A DNA stretch of 64,000 nucleotides from Marinirhabdus gelatinilytica (GTDB lineage Bacteria > Bacteroidota > Bacteroidia > Flavobacteriales > Flavobacteriaceae), in assembly GCF_003353425.1 (NCBI RefSeq), contig NZ_QRAO01000004.1:124001-188000 (forward strand), in the 5' to 3' direction. Positions 1-7,783 of this stretch are shown piece by piece. Position numbers and translations under genes: made by a program. Position 1 is the stretch's first letter. The number at the start of each line of letters is the position of its first letter. The notes beneath the pieces are model-generated. The model was not told where the DNA came from. It worked only from the letters and a program-made list of their open reading frames with translations, and searched no databases.

Positions 1-88
1 TTCCAAAAACAAGATTATCAAAATCCACTTCTGGTAATCTTGAGGTGGTCACTTTTTTTACGGTAATTTGTTCAGTGCTTGTATTCAT
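1..88 (-). CDS. ilvE: Branched-chain amino acid aminotransferase, N-terminus only
   Basis: The reverse strand has an ATG at 88-86 followed by 29 open codons that run off the left edge. The visible residues begin MNTSTEQITVKKV and include VDFDNLVFG. This resembles the N-terminus of flavobacterial branched-chain aminotransferases (PLP-dependent transfer of the amino group of Leu, Ile or Val), which have a VDFNNLxFG stretch at the same place. No catalytic residue is in view, so the assignment rests on this short resemblance. It is divergent from the lipoprotein gene at 202 and has a -7 like element at 118-111 on its own strand. Confidence 0.5.
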   Translation of the reverse strand, partial: MNTSTEQITVKKVTTSRLPEVDFDNLVFG

Positions 89-110
89 AGAGGGTAAGGT
101 CGTTTGGGTA

Positions 111-118
111 CAAAATTA
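111..118 (-). promoter_or_regulatory. Candidate Bacteroidota -7 element for the gene at 88-1
   Basis: Read on the reverse strand this is TAATTTTG, an exact match to the TAnnTTTG -7 consensus of Bacteroidota. It lies about 23 bases before the ATG at 88. A TTTG at 147-144 could be the -33 element, but the spacing (25 bases) is a little long. Confidence 0.4.
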
Positions 119-201
119 ACGAAAATTTAGTCGTAAAAAAATCCAAAAAATTCATAAAATTGCAGTATCTTATAAGATAAAATCAAAACGAAATATTCCA
201 G

Positions 202-723
202 ATGAAAAATATAATTTTTGCAGTACTCTCCTTAGCAGTATTAACCGCGTGCAATAACAAGGTTGAAAAAGAAACTGAAGTTGAGAAGGAAGTTGAAACA
301 ATAACTACCGAAACCCTGGCCTACCAAGAATTTGGCGAGAAAATAACCGATGCAGATGTTCTTACGAAAGAAGAAATGTACGAAAAGTATAAAAACCTGA
401 AACCTGGCGATACGGCGCAAGTGAAGTTTAAGGCCAAAGTAAACAGTGTTTGCCAAAACAAGGGTTGCTGGATGCGATTGGATGTGGGCGATGAAGAAGC
501 TTTGATAAAGTTTAAGAACTATGGTTTCTTTATGCCAAAGGATATTGCGGGAGATGAGGTGATCGTGAGAGGAAAAGCCTATGTGGACGAAATGAGCGTA
601 GAGGACCAACGCCATTTTGCCGAGGATGCAGGAAAGAGCAATGAAGAAATAGCAGCCATTACTACGCCGAAGAAAACCCTTTCCTTTACGGCAGATGGTG
701 TCTTGCTTCCAGAAAACCAATAA
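202..723 (+). CDS. DUF4920 domain lipoprotein
   Basis: 173 residues. The N-terminus is a lipoprotein signal with a lipobox ending LTAC, so Cys17 would be lipidated and the protein anchored in a membrane. A low-complexity Glu/Val/Lys linker (about residues 20-37) leads into a domain with KVNSVCQNKGCWMRL and VRGKAYVDEMSVEDQRHFAEDAG, which match the DUF4920 family. The two close cysteines (CQNKGC) are a family feature and could bind metal or form a disulfide; that is inference. The next gene, mnmD, starts 8 bases after the stop, so both may be cotranscribed although their roles are unrelated. Confidence 0.8.
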   Translation: MKNIIFAVLSLAVLTACNNKVEKETEVEKEVETITTETLAYQEFGEKITDADVLTKEEMYEKYKNLKPGDTAQVKFKAKVNSVCQNKGCWMRLDVGDEEALIKFKNYGFFMPKDIAGDEVIVRGKAYVDEMSVEDQRHFAEDAGKSNEEIAAITTPKKTLSFTADGVLLPENQ

Positions 724-731
724 ACCAACCC

Positions 732-1403
732 TTGAAACGTGAATTCCTAACCACGGGGGACGGCTCGGTAACCATTCACCTACCAGACTGGAACGAACAA
801 TATCATTCCAAGCACGGTGCCATTGCCGAGGCTATGCACGTGTTCATAAAAGAGGGTTTGCACCATTATCTTGTCACGAACAAACCTGCAGCTCTCTCCA
901 TACTTGAAATAGGTTTTGGCACTGGTCTCAATGCCCTGCTCACAGTTTCGGAGGTTAGCGAGCAATCTATTCGTTGTAATTATGTTGGGGTAGAGGCATA
1001 TCCAGTATCGTCTGCCGAGATTGCAAAACTCAACTATGCCGAAAAGACAACTATTCCTGAAGAAATATTTCGAAAGCTACATAATGCTCCTTGGGAAGAC
1101 CCCACAGAAATTATTGAAAATTTTTCATTGCTAAAGCGCAAACAGTTCTTTTCAGAAATTTCAGATAAGGATACATTCAACCTTATCTATTTCGATGCCT
1201 TTGGAGCAAGGGTGCAGCCCGAGCTTTGGACGGAGGAGATTTTCAGTAAAATGTTCACTGCGCTAAAAAATGACGGTGTTTTGGTAACCTATTCAGCAAA
1301 AGGTAGTGTGAGGCGAGCACTACAATCCGTAGGTTTCACTGTGGAAAGACTCCCTGGGCCACCCGGAAAACGTGAAATGCTAAGGGCTCTAAAAAGGTCT
1401 TAG
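732..1403 (+). CDS. mnmD: tRNA (mnm5s2U34) methyltransferase MnmD
   Basis: 223 residues, starting with TTG at 732. This start gives KREFLTTGDGSVTIHLPDWNEQYHS, which matches the usual beginning of stand-alone MnmD/MnmC2 proteins. The SAM-binding ILEIGFGTGLNALLT lies near residues 57-71 and FNLIYFDAFGARVQPELW near 149-166. MnmD methylates the aminomethyl group on the wobble uridine of certain tRNAs and needs no MnmC1 oxidase domain. The last codons (from 1375) and the stop are the first copy of a 46-bp tandem repeat that continues downstream, so the end of the coding region is also part of a repeat array. Confidence 0.82.
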   Translation: MKREFLTTGDGSVTIHLPDWNEQYHSKHGAIAEAMHVFIKEGLHHYLVTNKPAALSILEIGFGTGLNALLTVSEVSEQSIRCNYVGVEAYPVSSAEIAKLNYAEKTTIPEEIFRKLHNAPWEDPTEIIENFSLLKRKQFFSEISDKDTFNLIYFDAFGARVQPELWTEEIFSKMFTALKNDGVLVTYSAKGSVRRALQSVGFTVERLPGPPGKREMLRALKRS

Positions 1404-1567
1404 CATTCGTGTTTTTTTACAAATGCTAAGGGCTCTAAAAAGGTCTTAGCATTCGTGTTTTTTTACAAATGCTAAGAGCTCTAAAAAGGTCTTAGCATTC
1501 GTGTTTTGTTTTACAAATGCTAAGGGCTCTAAAAAGGTCTTAGCATTCGTGTTTTTTTACAAATGCT
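1375..1567 (+). repeat. Tandem array of a 46-bp hairpin unit overlapping the mnmD stop
   Basis: Four head-to-tail copies: 1375-1420, 1421-1466, 1467-1514 (48 bp, a longer T run with one G and one G-to-A change) and 1515-1560. A 7-base start of a fifth copy follows at 1561-1567. Each unit holds AATGCTAAG and its exact reverse complement CTTAGCATT. Hairpins can therefore form inside a unit (14-base loop) or across unit borders (CTTAGCATT, then a T-rich loop, then AATGCTAAG). The first copy contains the mnmD stop codon. With 1576-1607 it fills most of the 369-bp gap before the next gene. The cross-border hairpin followed by T runs could serve as a terminator. Confidence 0.95.
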
Positions 1568-1575
1568 GGCGTCAA

Positions 1576-1607
1576 CCTAGTATTTGTGATTTTTAAAAAA
1601 TACTAGG
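1576..1607. repeat. Solitary hairpin related to the 46-bp array
   Basis: A 10-base perfect inverted repeat, CCTAGTATTT and AAATACTAGG, with a T-rich loop; 32 bases in all. It has the same length and layout as the cross-border hairpin of the array (for example 1399-1430). It differs from it by compensating changes at two stem pairs (T-A to C-G and C-G to T-A). The rest of the gap, 1608-1772, shows no gene; TATATTTA at 1732-1739 is one base off a -7 element for the gene at 1773. Confidence 0.9.
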
Positions 1608-1772
1608 GGCAATGAAGCATTGAAGTTTCATATTTCTATCTCCAACACTCAGGATCATGCCCAAGATTACCACAAGGTCTCCTTCATATTAAAGTTCCGT
1701 TAATCCCCATCGTATTGTACTGGCAACATTGTATATTTAGGTGATTGCAAGTATGAAGAGAAAAATGACGAG

Positions 1773-2675
1773 ATGAAAATATTAATAACCGGAGCCACTG
1801 GACTTATTGGCACGCAGCTTACCGAATATTGCCATGAAGAAGGGATAGAGGTTAATTACCTTACCACCAGCAGAGAAAAAATAGAAAACCGCCCCAATTA
1901 CAAAGGCTTTTATTGGAATCCAGTAGAAAACGAAATAGACACCAATGCATTTACAGATGTAATTGCCATTATCAATTTGGTGGGTGCTACCATTTCTAAA
2001 CGATGGACGAAAAGCTATAAGAAAACGATCCTTGAGAGTAGAACGCAGACTGCCAATTTACTATTTGAAACATTAAAAAGCATAAACCATAGCGTATCAC
2101 ATTTTATCTCCGCGAGCGGTGTGAGTATTTATCCAAACCATCCTACAAAATTGTACACTGAAAATAGCAGTGAGGTTTCCAGGGATTTCCTGGGAGAAGT
2201 GGTGATAGCCTGGGAGGCTGCTGCAGATCAATTTGAGACATTGGGGATACGGGTGGCAAAAATACGCACAGGAGTAGTTTTTGCTGAAGAAGAAGGTGCT
2301 TTCCCTAAAATAATGGAACCCATTGAAAAAGGATTTGGAGCTCCCTTGGGTAGCGGCGAGCAATGGATTTCGTGGATTCACTTAAACGATATCACATCTA
2401 TTTACTTGCACATTTTAAAAAATGGTTTGGACGGAGTGTACAATGCAGTAGCACCCAATCCAGTGACCAATAAAAACCTTACCTTTAAGATAGCTGCCGC
2501 TCTCAACAAGAATATTTGGTTGCCCAATGTGCCGGGCTGGGTGCTTAAATTGGTGCTAGGACAAATGGCCAACTTAGTGCTTAAAGGGCAACTGGTAAGC
2601 TGTAAAAAAATTGAAGCTACCGGCTATAACTTTATGTTCGTGAATATTAACTACGCCATTAAAAAATTGGTATAA
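1773..2675 (+). CDS. NAD(P)-binding SDR epimerase, TIGR01777/YfcH family
   Basis: 300 residues beginning MKILITGATGLIGTQL, the Rossmann GxxGxxG motif at residues 7-13. ISASGVSIYP and the later QWISWIHLNDI are hallmarks of the TIGR01777 (SDR39U1, E. coli YfcH) epimerase-like family, and the length fits. The substrate of this family is not established. The gene stands alone between the repeat region and the convergent yceI-like gene. Confidence 0.8.
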   Translation: MKILITGATGLIGTQLTEYCHEEGIEVNYLTTSREKIENRPNYKGFYWNPVENEIDTNAFTDVIAIINLVGATISKRWTKSYKKTILESRTQTANLLFETLKSINHSVSHFISASGVSIYPNHPTKLYTENSSEVSRDFLGEVVIAWEAAADQFETLGIRVAKIRTGVVFAEEEGAFPKIMEPIEKGFGAPLGSGEQWISWIHLNDITSIYLHILKNGLDGVYNAVAPNPVTNKNLTFKIAAALNKNIWLPNVPGWVLKLVLGQMANLVLKGQLVSCKKIEATGYNFMFVNINYAIKKLV

Positions 2676-2677
2676 AA

Positions 2678-2707
2678 AAAAGCTGCGAAGTTTCCTTTAC
2701 AGCTTTT
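2678..2707 (-). terminator. Rho-independent terminator between convergent genes
   Basis: AAAAGCTG (2678-2685) and CAGCTTTT (2700-2707) form a stem. On the reverse strand it is followed by a run of T, which fits termination of the YceI gene; in the + direction it may also end the SDR transcript. Confidence 0.6.
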
Positions 2708-2726
2708 CCTTATTAAAATTTGTTAG

Positions 2727-3392
2727 TTATTCTTTAGATGCGTGGAGCTCTACTTGCAACTCCATATCGTCACTAATGAATTTATCTCCAAGATTATCAA
2801 AGATAGATTTTGACCCATAGTTTACATCCCATAGTGTACGGTCTATTGTAAATTTCTCACTTTTTAGGAATAATGTTTCCCCAGGGTAAGAAACCGTAGC
2901 GTTAAAAGAAACTGGGTTTGTTTTGTCCTTTATGGTTAAGTTACCTTTCACGGTTGGCTTGTATTGGTTGCCTTCAATGCTGGTAATCTCGAAAGTTGCC
3001 GTTGGAAACTTGTTGGCGTTAAAAAAGTCTCCCTCTTTCCCCTCAACCGTTCCCATAAGGTGGGCTTCAAGATTTTCCTTGCCGTCACCTGCGTCAAGAT
3101 CGGTTACGGTGATACTTTTCATGTCTATTGAAAATGAACCAGCCTCTATGGTTCTATCATTCACCAACACTTCTCCGCTATTAAGAGAAATTGTACCGGT
3201 GTGCGTCCCAGTGGGCTTGCTCCCGGACCAATTAATGACAGATTTTTCTGCGTTTACCATATAGGCCTCGGCTGTTTCCTCTGCTTCGGCAACTGCTTCA
3301 GTTTCGGTCTTTTTCTCTTTGGTTTCGTTACAGGATGTAAATGTGAAAGCTGTACAAAATGTAACAGCTAGTAAGATGGTTGATTTTTTCAT
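2727..3392 (-). CDS. YceI family lipoprotein
   Basis: 221 residues. The signal peptide ends in FTSC, so Cys21 is the predicted lipid anchor, followed by a charged Glu/Lys/Thr linker to about residue 44. The YceI lipocalin-like barrel follows: INWSGSKPTGTHTGTI, then FEITSIEGN, NLTIKDKTNPVSF, and RTLWDVNYGSKSIFDNLGDKFI at the end. YceI proteins bind long isoprenoid or other amphiphilic ligands in a hydrophobic pocket; the ligand here is unknown. It is divergent from grpE and has its own promoter candidate at 3448-3421. Confidence 0.85.
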   Translation of the reverse strand: MKKSTILLAVTFCTAFTFTSCNETKEKKTETEAVAEAEETAEAYMVNAEKSVINWSGSKPTGTHTGTISLNSGEVLVNDRTIEAGSFSIDMKSITVTDLDAGDGKENLEAHLMGTVEGKEGDFFNANKFPTATFEITSIEGNQYKPTVKGNLTIKDKTNPVSFNATVSYPGETLFLKSEKFTIDRTLWDVNYGSKSIFDNLGDKFISDDMELQVELHASKE

Positions 3393-3420
3393 GATTTTTC
3401 AATTATAATTGATTCGACTT

Positions 3421-3448
3421 CAAAATTACCTTTTCTCGCAAAATTCAA
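3421..3448 (-). promoter_or_regulatory. Candidate promoter of the YceI gene
   Basis: On the reverse strand TTG at 3448-3446, 17 bases, then TAATTTTG at 3428-3421, an exact TAnnTTTG. It lies 29 bases before the ATG at 3392. Confidence 0.5.
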
Positions 3449-3480
3449 TCTTAAAGTTATATTAAATAAATGTGGTGACA

Positions 3481-3514
3481 TTTTGACATTTCTACTGAAA
3501 TGGCAGTACTTTTG
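3481..3514 (+). promoter_or_regulatory. Candidate promoter of grpE-dnaJ
   Basis: TTTTG at 3481-3485, 21 bases, then TACTTTTG at 3507-3514. This is one of the best matches to the Bacteroidota TTTG/TAnnTTTG promoter in the window. The start of grpE is 34 bases downstream. No CIRCE element is visible. Confidence 0.65.
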
Positions 3515-3548
3515 CAACTTTCAGGAAAATTAAAAAAGACACGCTTTT

Positions 3549-4112
3549 ATGAGCAAGAAAGATAAAATAAACGAGGAGCAACAGCCCCAGGGTGAAACTG
3601 CCACACAAGAAGTTGAAAAAGATCCTGTTGCCAAAGAAACGAAAACTGCCGAAGCGAAGGTAGATGAGGTTTCAAAATTAAAAGAGGAAGTAGCTGCAGA
3701 AAAAGATAGGTATTTACGCCTATTTGCAGAATTTGAAAACTATAAAAAGCGAACCAGTCGTGAACGTTTGGAGCTTTTTAAAACAGCAGGACAGGAAGTA
3801 ATGGTTGCAATACTTCCCATCTTGGACGATTTTGACCGTGCCTTGGCCGAAATCAAAAAAAGTGAGGACGACGAACATTTTAAAGGTGTAAACCTCATTA
3901 ATCTAAAACTGAGGGAAACCTTGAAGCTTAAAGGCCTTGAACCACTTGAAACCAAACAGGGCGATACCTTTGATGCAGAGATCCACGAAGCCATCACGCA
4001 AATCCCAGCACCCGAAAATAACATGAAGGGAAAAATTATAGACGTGGTAGAGAAAGGCTATAAGCTAGGCGATAAAATTATTCGCTACCCAAAAGTGGTA
4101 ATAGGACAATAA
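3549..4112 (+). CDS. grpE: Nucleotide exchange factor GrpE
   Basis: 187 residues. A charged, disordered N-terminal stretch (about 1-40) precedes a long coiled coil with RYLRLFAEFENYKKRTSRER and the C-terminal beta domain with VEKGYKLGDKIIRYPKVVIG, the family signature. GrpE dimers release ADP from DnaK in the cytoplasm. The dnaJ gene follows 57 bases downstream, the usual pairing; dnaK is not in the window. Confidence 0.95.
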   Translation: MSKKDKINEEQQPQGETATQEVEKDPVAKETKTAEAKVDEVSKLKEEVAAEKDRYLRLFAEFENYKKRTSRERLELFKTAGQEVMVAILPILDDFDRALAEIKKSEDDEHFKGVNLINLKLRETLKLKGLEPLETKQGDTFDAEIHEAITQIPAPENNMKGKIIDVVEKGYKLGDKIIRYPKVVIGQ

Positions 4113-4169
4113 TATATAGCTTAAAGTATAAGAAATAAGTAAACCGTACCCACTGCGTGGGAATAGATA

Positions 4170-5291
4170 ATGAAAGAAGACTTTTACGATATACTAGGAA
4201 TCAATAAGAATGCCTCTGCGGCCGAAATCAAGAAAGCCTATCGGAAAAAAGCGATAGAGTACCATCCGGACAAAAACCCGGGAGATAAAACAGCAGAAGA
4301 AAAATTTAAGAAAGCAGCCGAAGCCTATGAAGTATTGAGCGACCCTAATAAAAAAGCTCGTTACGACCAGTATGGTCACCAAGCCTTTGAAGGAGGTGGT
4401 TTTGGAGGTGGCGGTATGAATATGGAAGACATATTTAGCCAGTTTGGAGACATCTTTGGCGGTGCCTTTGGCGGTGGCGGCGGTTTTAGTGGCTTTAGCG
4501 GTTTTGGTGGCGGTGGTCGTCGTACCGTAAAAGGTAGCAATTTGCGCATTCGTGTGAAATTGACACTGGAGGAAATTGCCAACGGAGTAGAGAAAAAAAT
4601 TAAGGTAAAGCGCAAGAAACAAGCACAGGGAACCACTTACAAAACCTGTACAACTTGTAACGGTGCTGGGCAGGTAACCCGTGTGCAAAATACTATTCTG
4701 GGTCGTATGCAAACTTCTGCGCCCTGTAGTACCTGTGGGGGTGCTGGGCAGATTATCGATAAAAAACCAGCCAATGCAGACGCGCAGGGTATGTTGGCCA
4801 CGGAGGAAACCGTGAGTATAAAAATACCTGCTGGTGTGGTAGATGGTATGCAGCTCAAGGTTTCTGGAAAAGGAAACGATGCCCCAGGAAATGGTATAGC
4901 TGGAGATCTTTTGGTTGCTATTGAAGAAAAACCACACCCAAGCCTACAGCGTGAAGGGGACAACTTACATTACGATCTTTACATAAGTTTTTCTGAAGCT
5001 GCTTTGGGAGCATCAAAAGAAATTGATACCGTTACCGGAAAAGTGCGCATAAAAATTGAACCAGGCGTGCAAAGTGGAAAAATCCTCAGACTTCGCAACA
5101 AGGGTATTCCTAGTATTAACGGCTACGGAACTGGAGATTTGTTGGTACACGTAAATGTGTGGACACCAAAATCCCTATCTAAGGAACAAAAAGAATTTTT
5201 CGAGAAAATGAGTGCAGACGATCATTTTAAACCCAATCCGGAAAAAGAGGACAAGTCGTTTTTCGAGAAAGTAAAAGATATGTTTTCTTAA
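4170..5291 (+). CDS. dnaJ: Chaperone DnaJ with a reduced zinc domain
   Basis: 373 residues. J domain at 1-70 with HPD at 32-34, a long Gly/Phe-rich linker (about 74-117), a central cysteine region and the two C-terminal substrate-binding beta domains. DnaJ delivers unfolded clients to DnaK and triggers its ATPase. The central region has only two CxxCxGxG motifs (Cys160-Gly167 and Cys186-Gly193) instead of four. They correspond by position to motifs 2 and 3, which build zinc centre II; motifs 1 and 4 (zinc centre I) are replaced by other sequence. It is cotranscribed with grpE. Confidence 0.94.
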   Translation: MKEDFYDILGINKNASAAEIKKAYRKKAIEYHPDKNPGDKTAEEKFKKAAEAYEVLSDPNKKARYDQYGHQAFEGGGFGGGGMNMEDIFSQFGDIFGGAFGGGGGFSGFSGFGGGGRRTVKGSNLRIRVKLTLEEIANGVEKKIKVKRKKQAQGTTYKTCTTCNGAGQVTRVQNTILGRMQTSAPCSTCGGAGQIIDKKPANADAQGMLATEETVSIKIPAGVVDGMQLKVSGKGNDAPGNGIAGDLLVAIEEKPHPSLQREGDNLHYDLYISFSEAALGASKEIDTVTGKVRIKIEPGVQSGKILRLRNKGIPSINGYGTGDLLVHVNVWTPKSLSKEQKEFFEKMSADDHFKPNPEKEDKSFFEKVKDMFS

Positions 5292-5317
5292 ATAAACGTT
5301 AATTAATTAATTTTACC

Positions 5318-5325
5318 TATATTTG
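5318..5325 (+). promoter_or_regulatory. Candidate -7 element in the dnaJ-ABC gap
   Basis: TATATTTG, an exact TAnnTTTG, 27 bases after dnaJ. A start near 5332 would give a transcript of about 80 bases ending at the terminator at 5379-5412. No clear -33 element is visible. Confidence 0.3.
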
Positions 5326-5378
5326 GATATCGCTTAATTCTTTAAGTGATATTTTTCTTTTTCATAGCAATTTTTTTT

Positions 5379-5412
5379 CCCATCCTTGATATGTTTCGAG
5401 GGTGGGTTTTTG
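5379..5412 (+). terminator. Rho-independent terminator after dnaJ
   Basis: CCCATCCTTGA pairs with TTCGAGGGTGGG through G-C, A-T and some G-T pairs and is followed by TTTTTGTTTT. A weaker hairpin with ATATCGCTTAA and TTAAGTGATAT lies just before it at 5327-5352. Confidence 0.6.
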
Positions 5413-5531
5413 TTTTGGGAATAACCGTAACAAAACGCTAGGAATTGCTACTAACTGCTATAAATATTTCAATGTTTCAAGAATAGCTTCAGAACCTACA
5501 AACCTTTATATTTACACCACGTAAAAAATCT

Positions 5532-6458
5532 ATGGAAAAATTACTTGTAGCACAAAACGTTTCTAAATCTTTTGGAGAATTTAAAGCACTTAACGATGTA
5601 TCCATCGAGGTGCCTAAAGGAAGTATCTTTGGATTGCTGGGACCCAACGGTGCTGGTAAGACTACGTTTATACGCATTATCAACCAAATTACAATGCCAG
5701 ATACTGGAAAGGTATTCTTGGATGGAGAAGCCTTACAGCCACACCATATACAGCACATAGGATACTTGCCAGAAGAACGCGGCCTCTATAAATCTATGAA
5801 AGTTGGCGAGCAGGCACTCTACCTCGCGCAGCTTAAAGGACTTTCTAAAGATGAAGCCAAAACCAAACTAAAATATTGGTTCGACCGTTTGGAGATAGGT
5901 GATTGGTGGAACAAGAAGATACAAGAGCTTTCCAAGGGTATGGCTCAAAAAATACAGTTCGTGGTAACGGTCCTGCACGAACCCAAACTGCTTATTTTTG
6001 ATGAACCCTTTAGTGGTTTCGATCCAATTAATGCCAATCTTATAAAAGATGAAATTTTAAAACTTCGGGAAGATGGAGCCACGGTTATCTTTTCAACCCA
6101 CCGTATGGAATCTGTCGAGGAAATGTGCGACCATATTGCGCTCATCAACAAATCCAACAAAATATTGGACGGTAAATTGATCGATATCAAGCGCGCCTAC
6201 AAAAACAATACCTACGAAGTGGGTCTAGTGGCCCAAAATGCTGAAATGGTAAGTACCAGGCTCAAAGAAAAATTTGAAGTATCGCCCGCAACCTTCAAGA
6301 CCATTAACGATGAGCTTCAGTACAAGATCCAGATTCCTGAAACTGCTTCGGCAAACGACCTAGTGGGCTACTTGGCTACCCAAGGACAGCTTACTCACTT
6401 TGTGGAAGTGATCCCGAGCGCCAACGATATTTTTATCGAAACTGTAAACAACAACTAA
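5532..6458 (+). CDS. ABC transporter ATP-binding protein, NatA-like
   Basis: 308 residues. Walker A GPNGAGKT at 37-44, signature LSKGMAQK near 137-144, Walker B LLIFDEPFSG near 156-165, and an H-loop in IFSTHRMES. The C-terminal part (about 225-308) resembles the DUF4162 tail of many Na+/drug type ABC-2 ATPases. It forms an operon with its permease 12 bases downstream and probably the MscS channel. The exported substrate cannot be told from sequence; NatAB-type sodium export is one option. Confidence 0.88.
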   Translation: MEKLLVAQNVSKSFGEFKALNDVSIEVPKGSIFGLLGPNGAGKTTFIRIINQITMPDTGKVFLDGEALQPHHIQHIGYLPEERGLYKSMKVGEQALYLAQLKGLSKDEAKTKLKYWFDRLEIGDWWNKKIQELSKGMAQKIQFVVTVLHEPKLLIFDEPFSGFDPINANLIKDEILKLREDGATVIFSTHRMESVEEMCDHIALINKSNKILDGKLIDIKRAYKNNTYEVGLVAQNAEMVSTRLKEKFEVSPATFKTINDELQYKIQIPETASANDLVGYLATQGQLTHFVEVIPSANDIFIETVNNN

Positions 6459-6470
6459 CATTTCAGCAAT

Positions 6471-7781
6471 ATGAACCATTTACAACTCATTATAAAAAGA
6501 GAATACCTTACTAAGGTTCGTAACAAATCGTTCATAATAATGACTTTTTTGAGTCCTGTTATTATGATAGGGCTTTTCTCTCTGGTGGGGTATCTCTCCC
6601 AAGTTAATAATGACAAGGTGCGTATCATAAACGTACTGGACGAGAGTAGTTTATTCGCCTCACAGTTTGAAGATACCGATAACTTAAAATACAACCGCTT
6701 GGAAAGTCTTTCATTGGATCAAGCCAAGGCAAAGACCGAAAAAAGTGGTGACTACGGTTTGCTGTACATCCCGAAAAACGAAAACATTGACGAACTGGCA
6801 AAGAGCATCACCTTCTATTCTGAAGACTCTCCATCCCTAGGGACCATTGGCGACATTGAGAGCGCCATTCGTGATAAGGCCAACACCATAAAACTGAACG
6901 CCTCAAATTATGATGCCGAAAAAATCAAGGAATTACGTGTAAAAGTTGATACCAAACTGGAAACCTTCAAAGGGGAAGAAACCTCAAAATTGGGCTCGGG
7001 GATTAAGCTTGTTTTTGGAGGTGCAGCAGGGTATTTGCTCTTTATGTTTATCATTATTTATGGGAATATGATAATGCGTAGCGTCATTGAAGAGAAAACC
7101 AGCCGAATTATTGAAGTGATCATATCTTCAGTAAAACCTATAAAATTATTGTTGGGCAAAATTATTGGAACTTCTCTTGCGGGTGTCACACAGTTCGCTG
7201 CTTGGGTGATATTGCTTGGAGTACTCTCGGCCATTGTTCCCGTAGTGTTTGGCATAGATTTAACCGCGATTCAAGAGCAGCAAATGGAGGCTATGGCACA
7301 GACCCAGGATTCTGGGTTACAATCTATCGTTACCGATGCTATTCTTGAAATACAAAAACTCCCCATTGCCAATTTGGTAATTATGTTCCTATTGTTTTTC
7401 GTTGGGGGGTATTTGTTATATGCGTCCCTGTATGCCGCCATAGGTGCTGCGGTAGATAGTGAGACGGACACCCAGCAGTTTATGTTGCCATTGCTTATGC
7501 CTTTGATCTTGGCAGTTTATGTTGGTTTTTTCACGGTGATAGACAATCCACACGGCACGGTTAGCCAAGTATTTTCGTACATCCCATTTACCTCTCCAGT
7601 TGTTATGTTAATGCGTATCCCGTTTGGGGTGCCGTTGTGGCAACAAATACTTTCGGTAGTTATTTTATTTGCTACCTTTATTGGCACCGTTTGGTTCGCT
7701 GCAAAGATTTATCGTGTAGGGATTTTAATGTACGGAAAAAAAGCAAGCTACAAAGAATTGGCAAAATGGCTTAAATATTAG
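6471..7781 (+). CDS. ABC-2 type permease, NatB-like
   Basis: 436 residues. One N-terminal membrane helix (about 21-43), a large extracytoplasmic loop (about 45-170), then five to six helices in the C-terminal half. YGNMIMRSVIEEKTSRIIEVIISSVKP is split by the second helix region and is the typical coupling motif of NatB/ABC2_membrane_3 permeases. It partners the ATPase encoded just upstream. The MscS gene starts 2 bases after its stop. Confidence 0.87.
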   Translation: MNHLQLIIKREYLTKVRNKSFIIMTFLSPVIMIGLFSLVGYLSQVNNDKVRIINVLDESSLFASQFEDTDNLKYNRLESLSLDQAKAKTEKSGDYGLLYIPKNENIDELAKSITFYSEDSPSLGTIGDIESAIRDKANTIKLNASNYDAEKIKELRVKVDTKLETFKGEETSKLGSGIKLVFGGAAGYLLFMFIIIYGNMIMRSVIEEKTSRIIEVIISSVKPIKLLLGKIIGTSLAGVTQFAAWVILLGVLSAIVPVVFGIDLTAIQEQQMEAMAQTQDSGLQSIVTDAILEIQKLPIANLVIMFLLFFVGGYLLYASLYAAIGAAVDSETDTQQFMLPLLMPLILAVYVGFFTVIDNPHGTVSQVFSYIPFTSPVVMLMRIPFGVPLWQQILSVVILFATFIGTVWFAAKIYRVGILMYGKKASYKELAKWLKY

Positions 7782-7783
7782 CA

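Noticed and set aside
1375-1567. CRISPR-like regular repeats
   Set aside because: The units abut each other with no unique spacers, and no cas gene is present; it is a simple tandem array.
4194-4937. Long reverse-strand frame opposite dnaJ
   Set aside because: It mirrors the Gly-rich and Lys-rich codons of dnaJ and has no recognisable domain.
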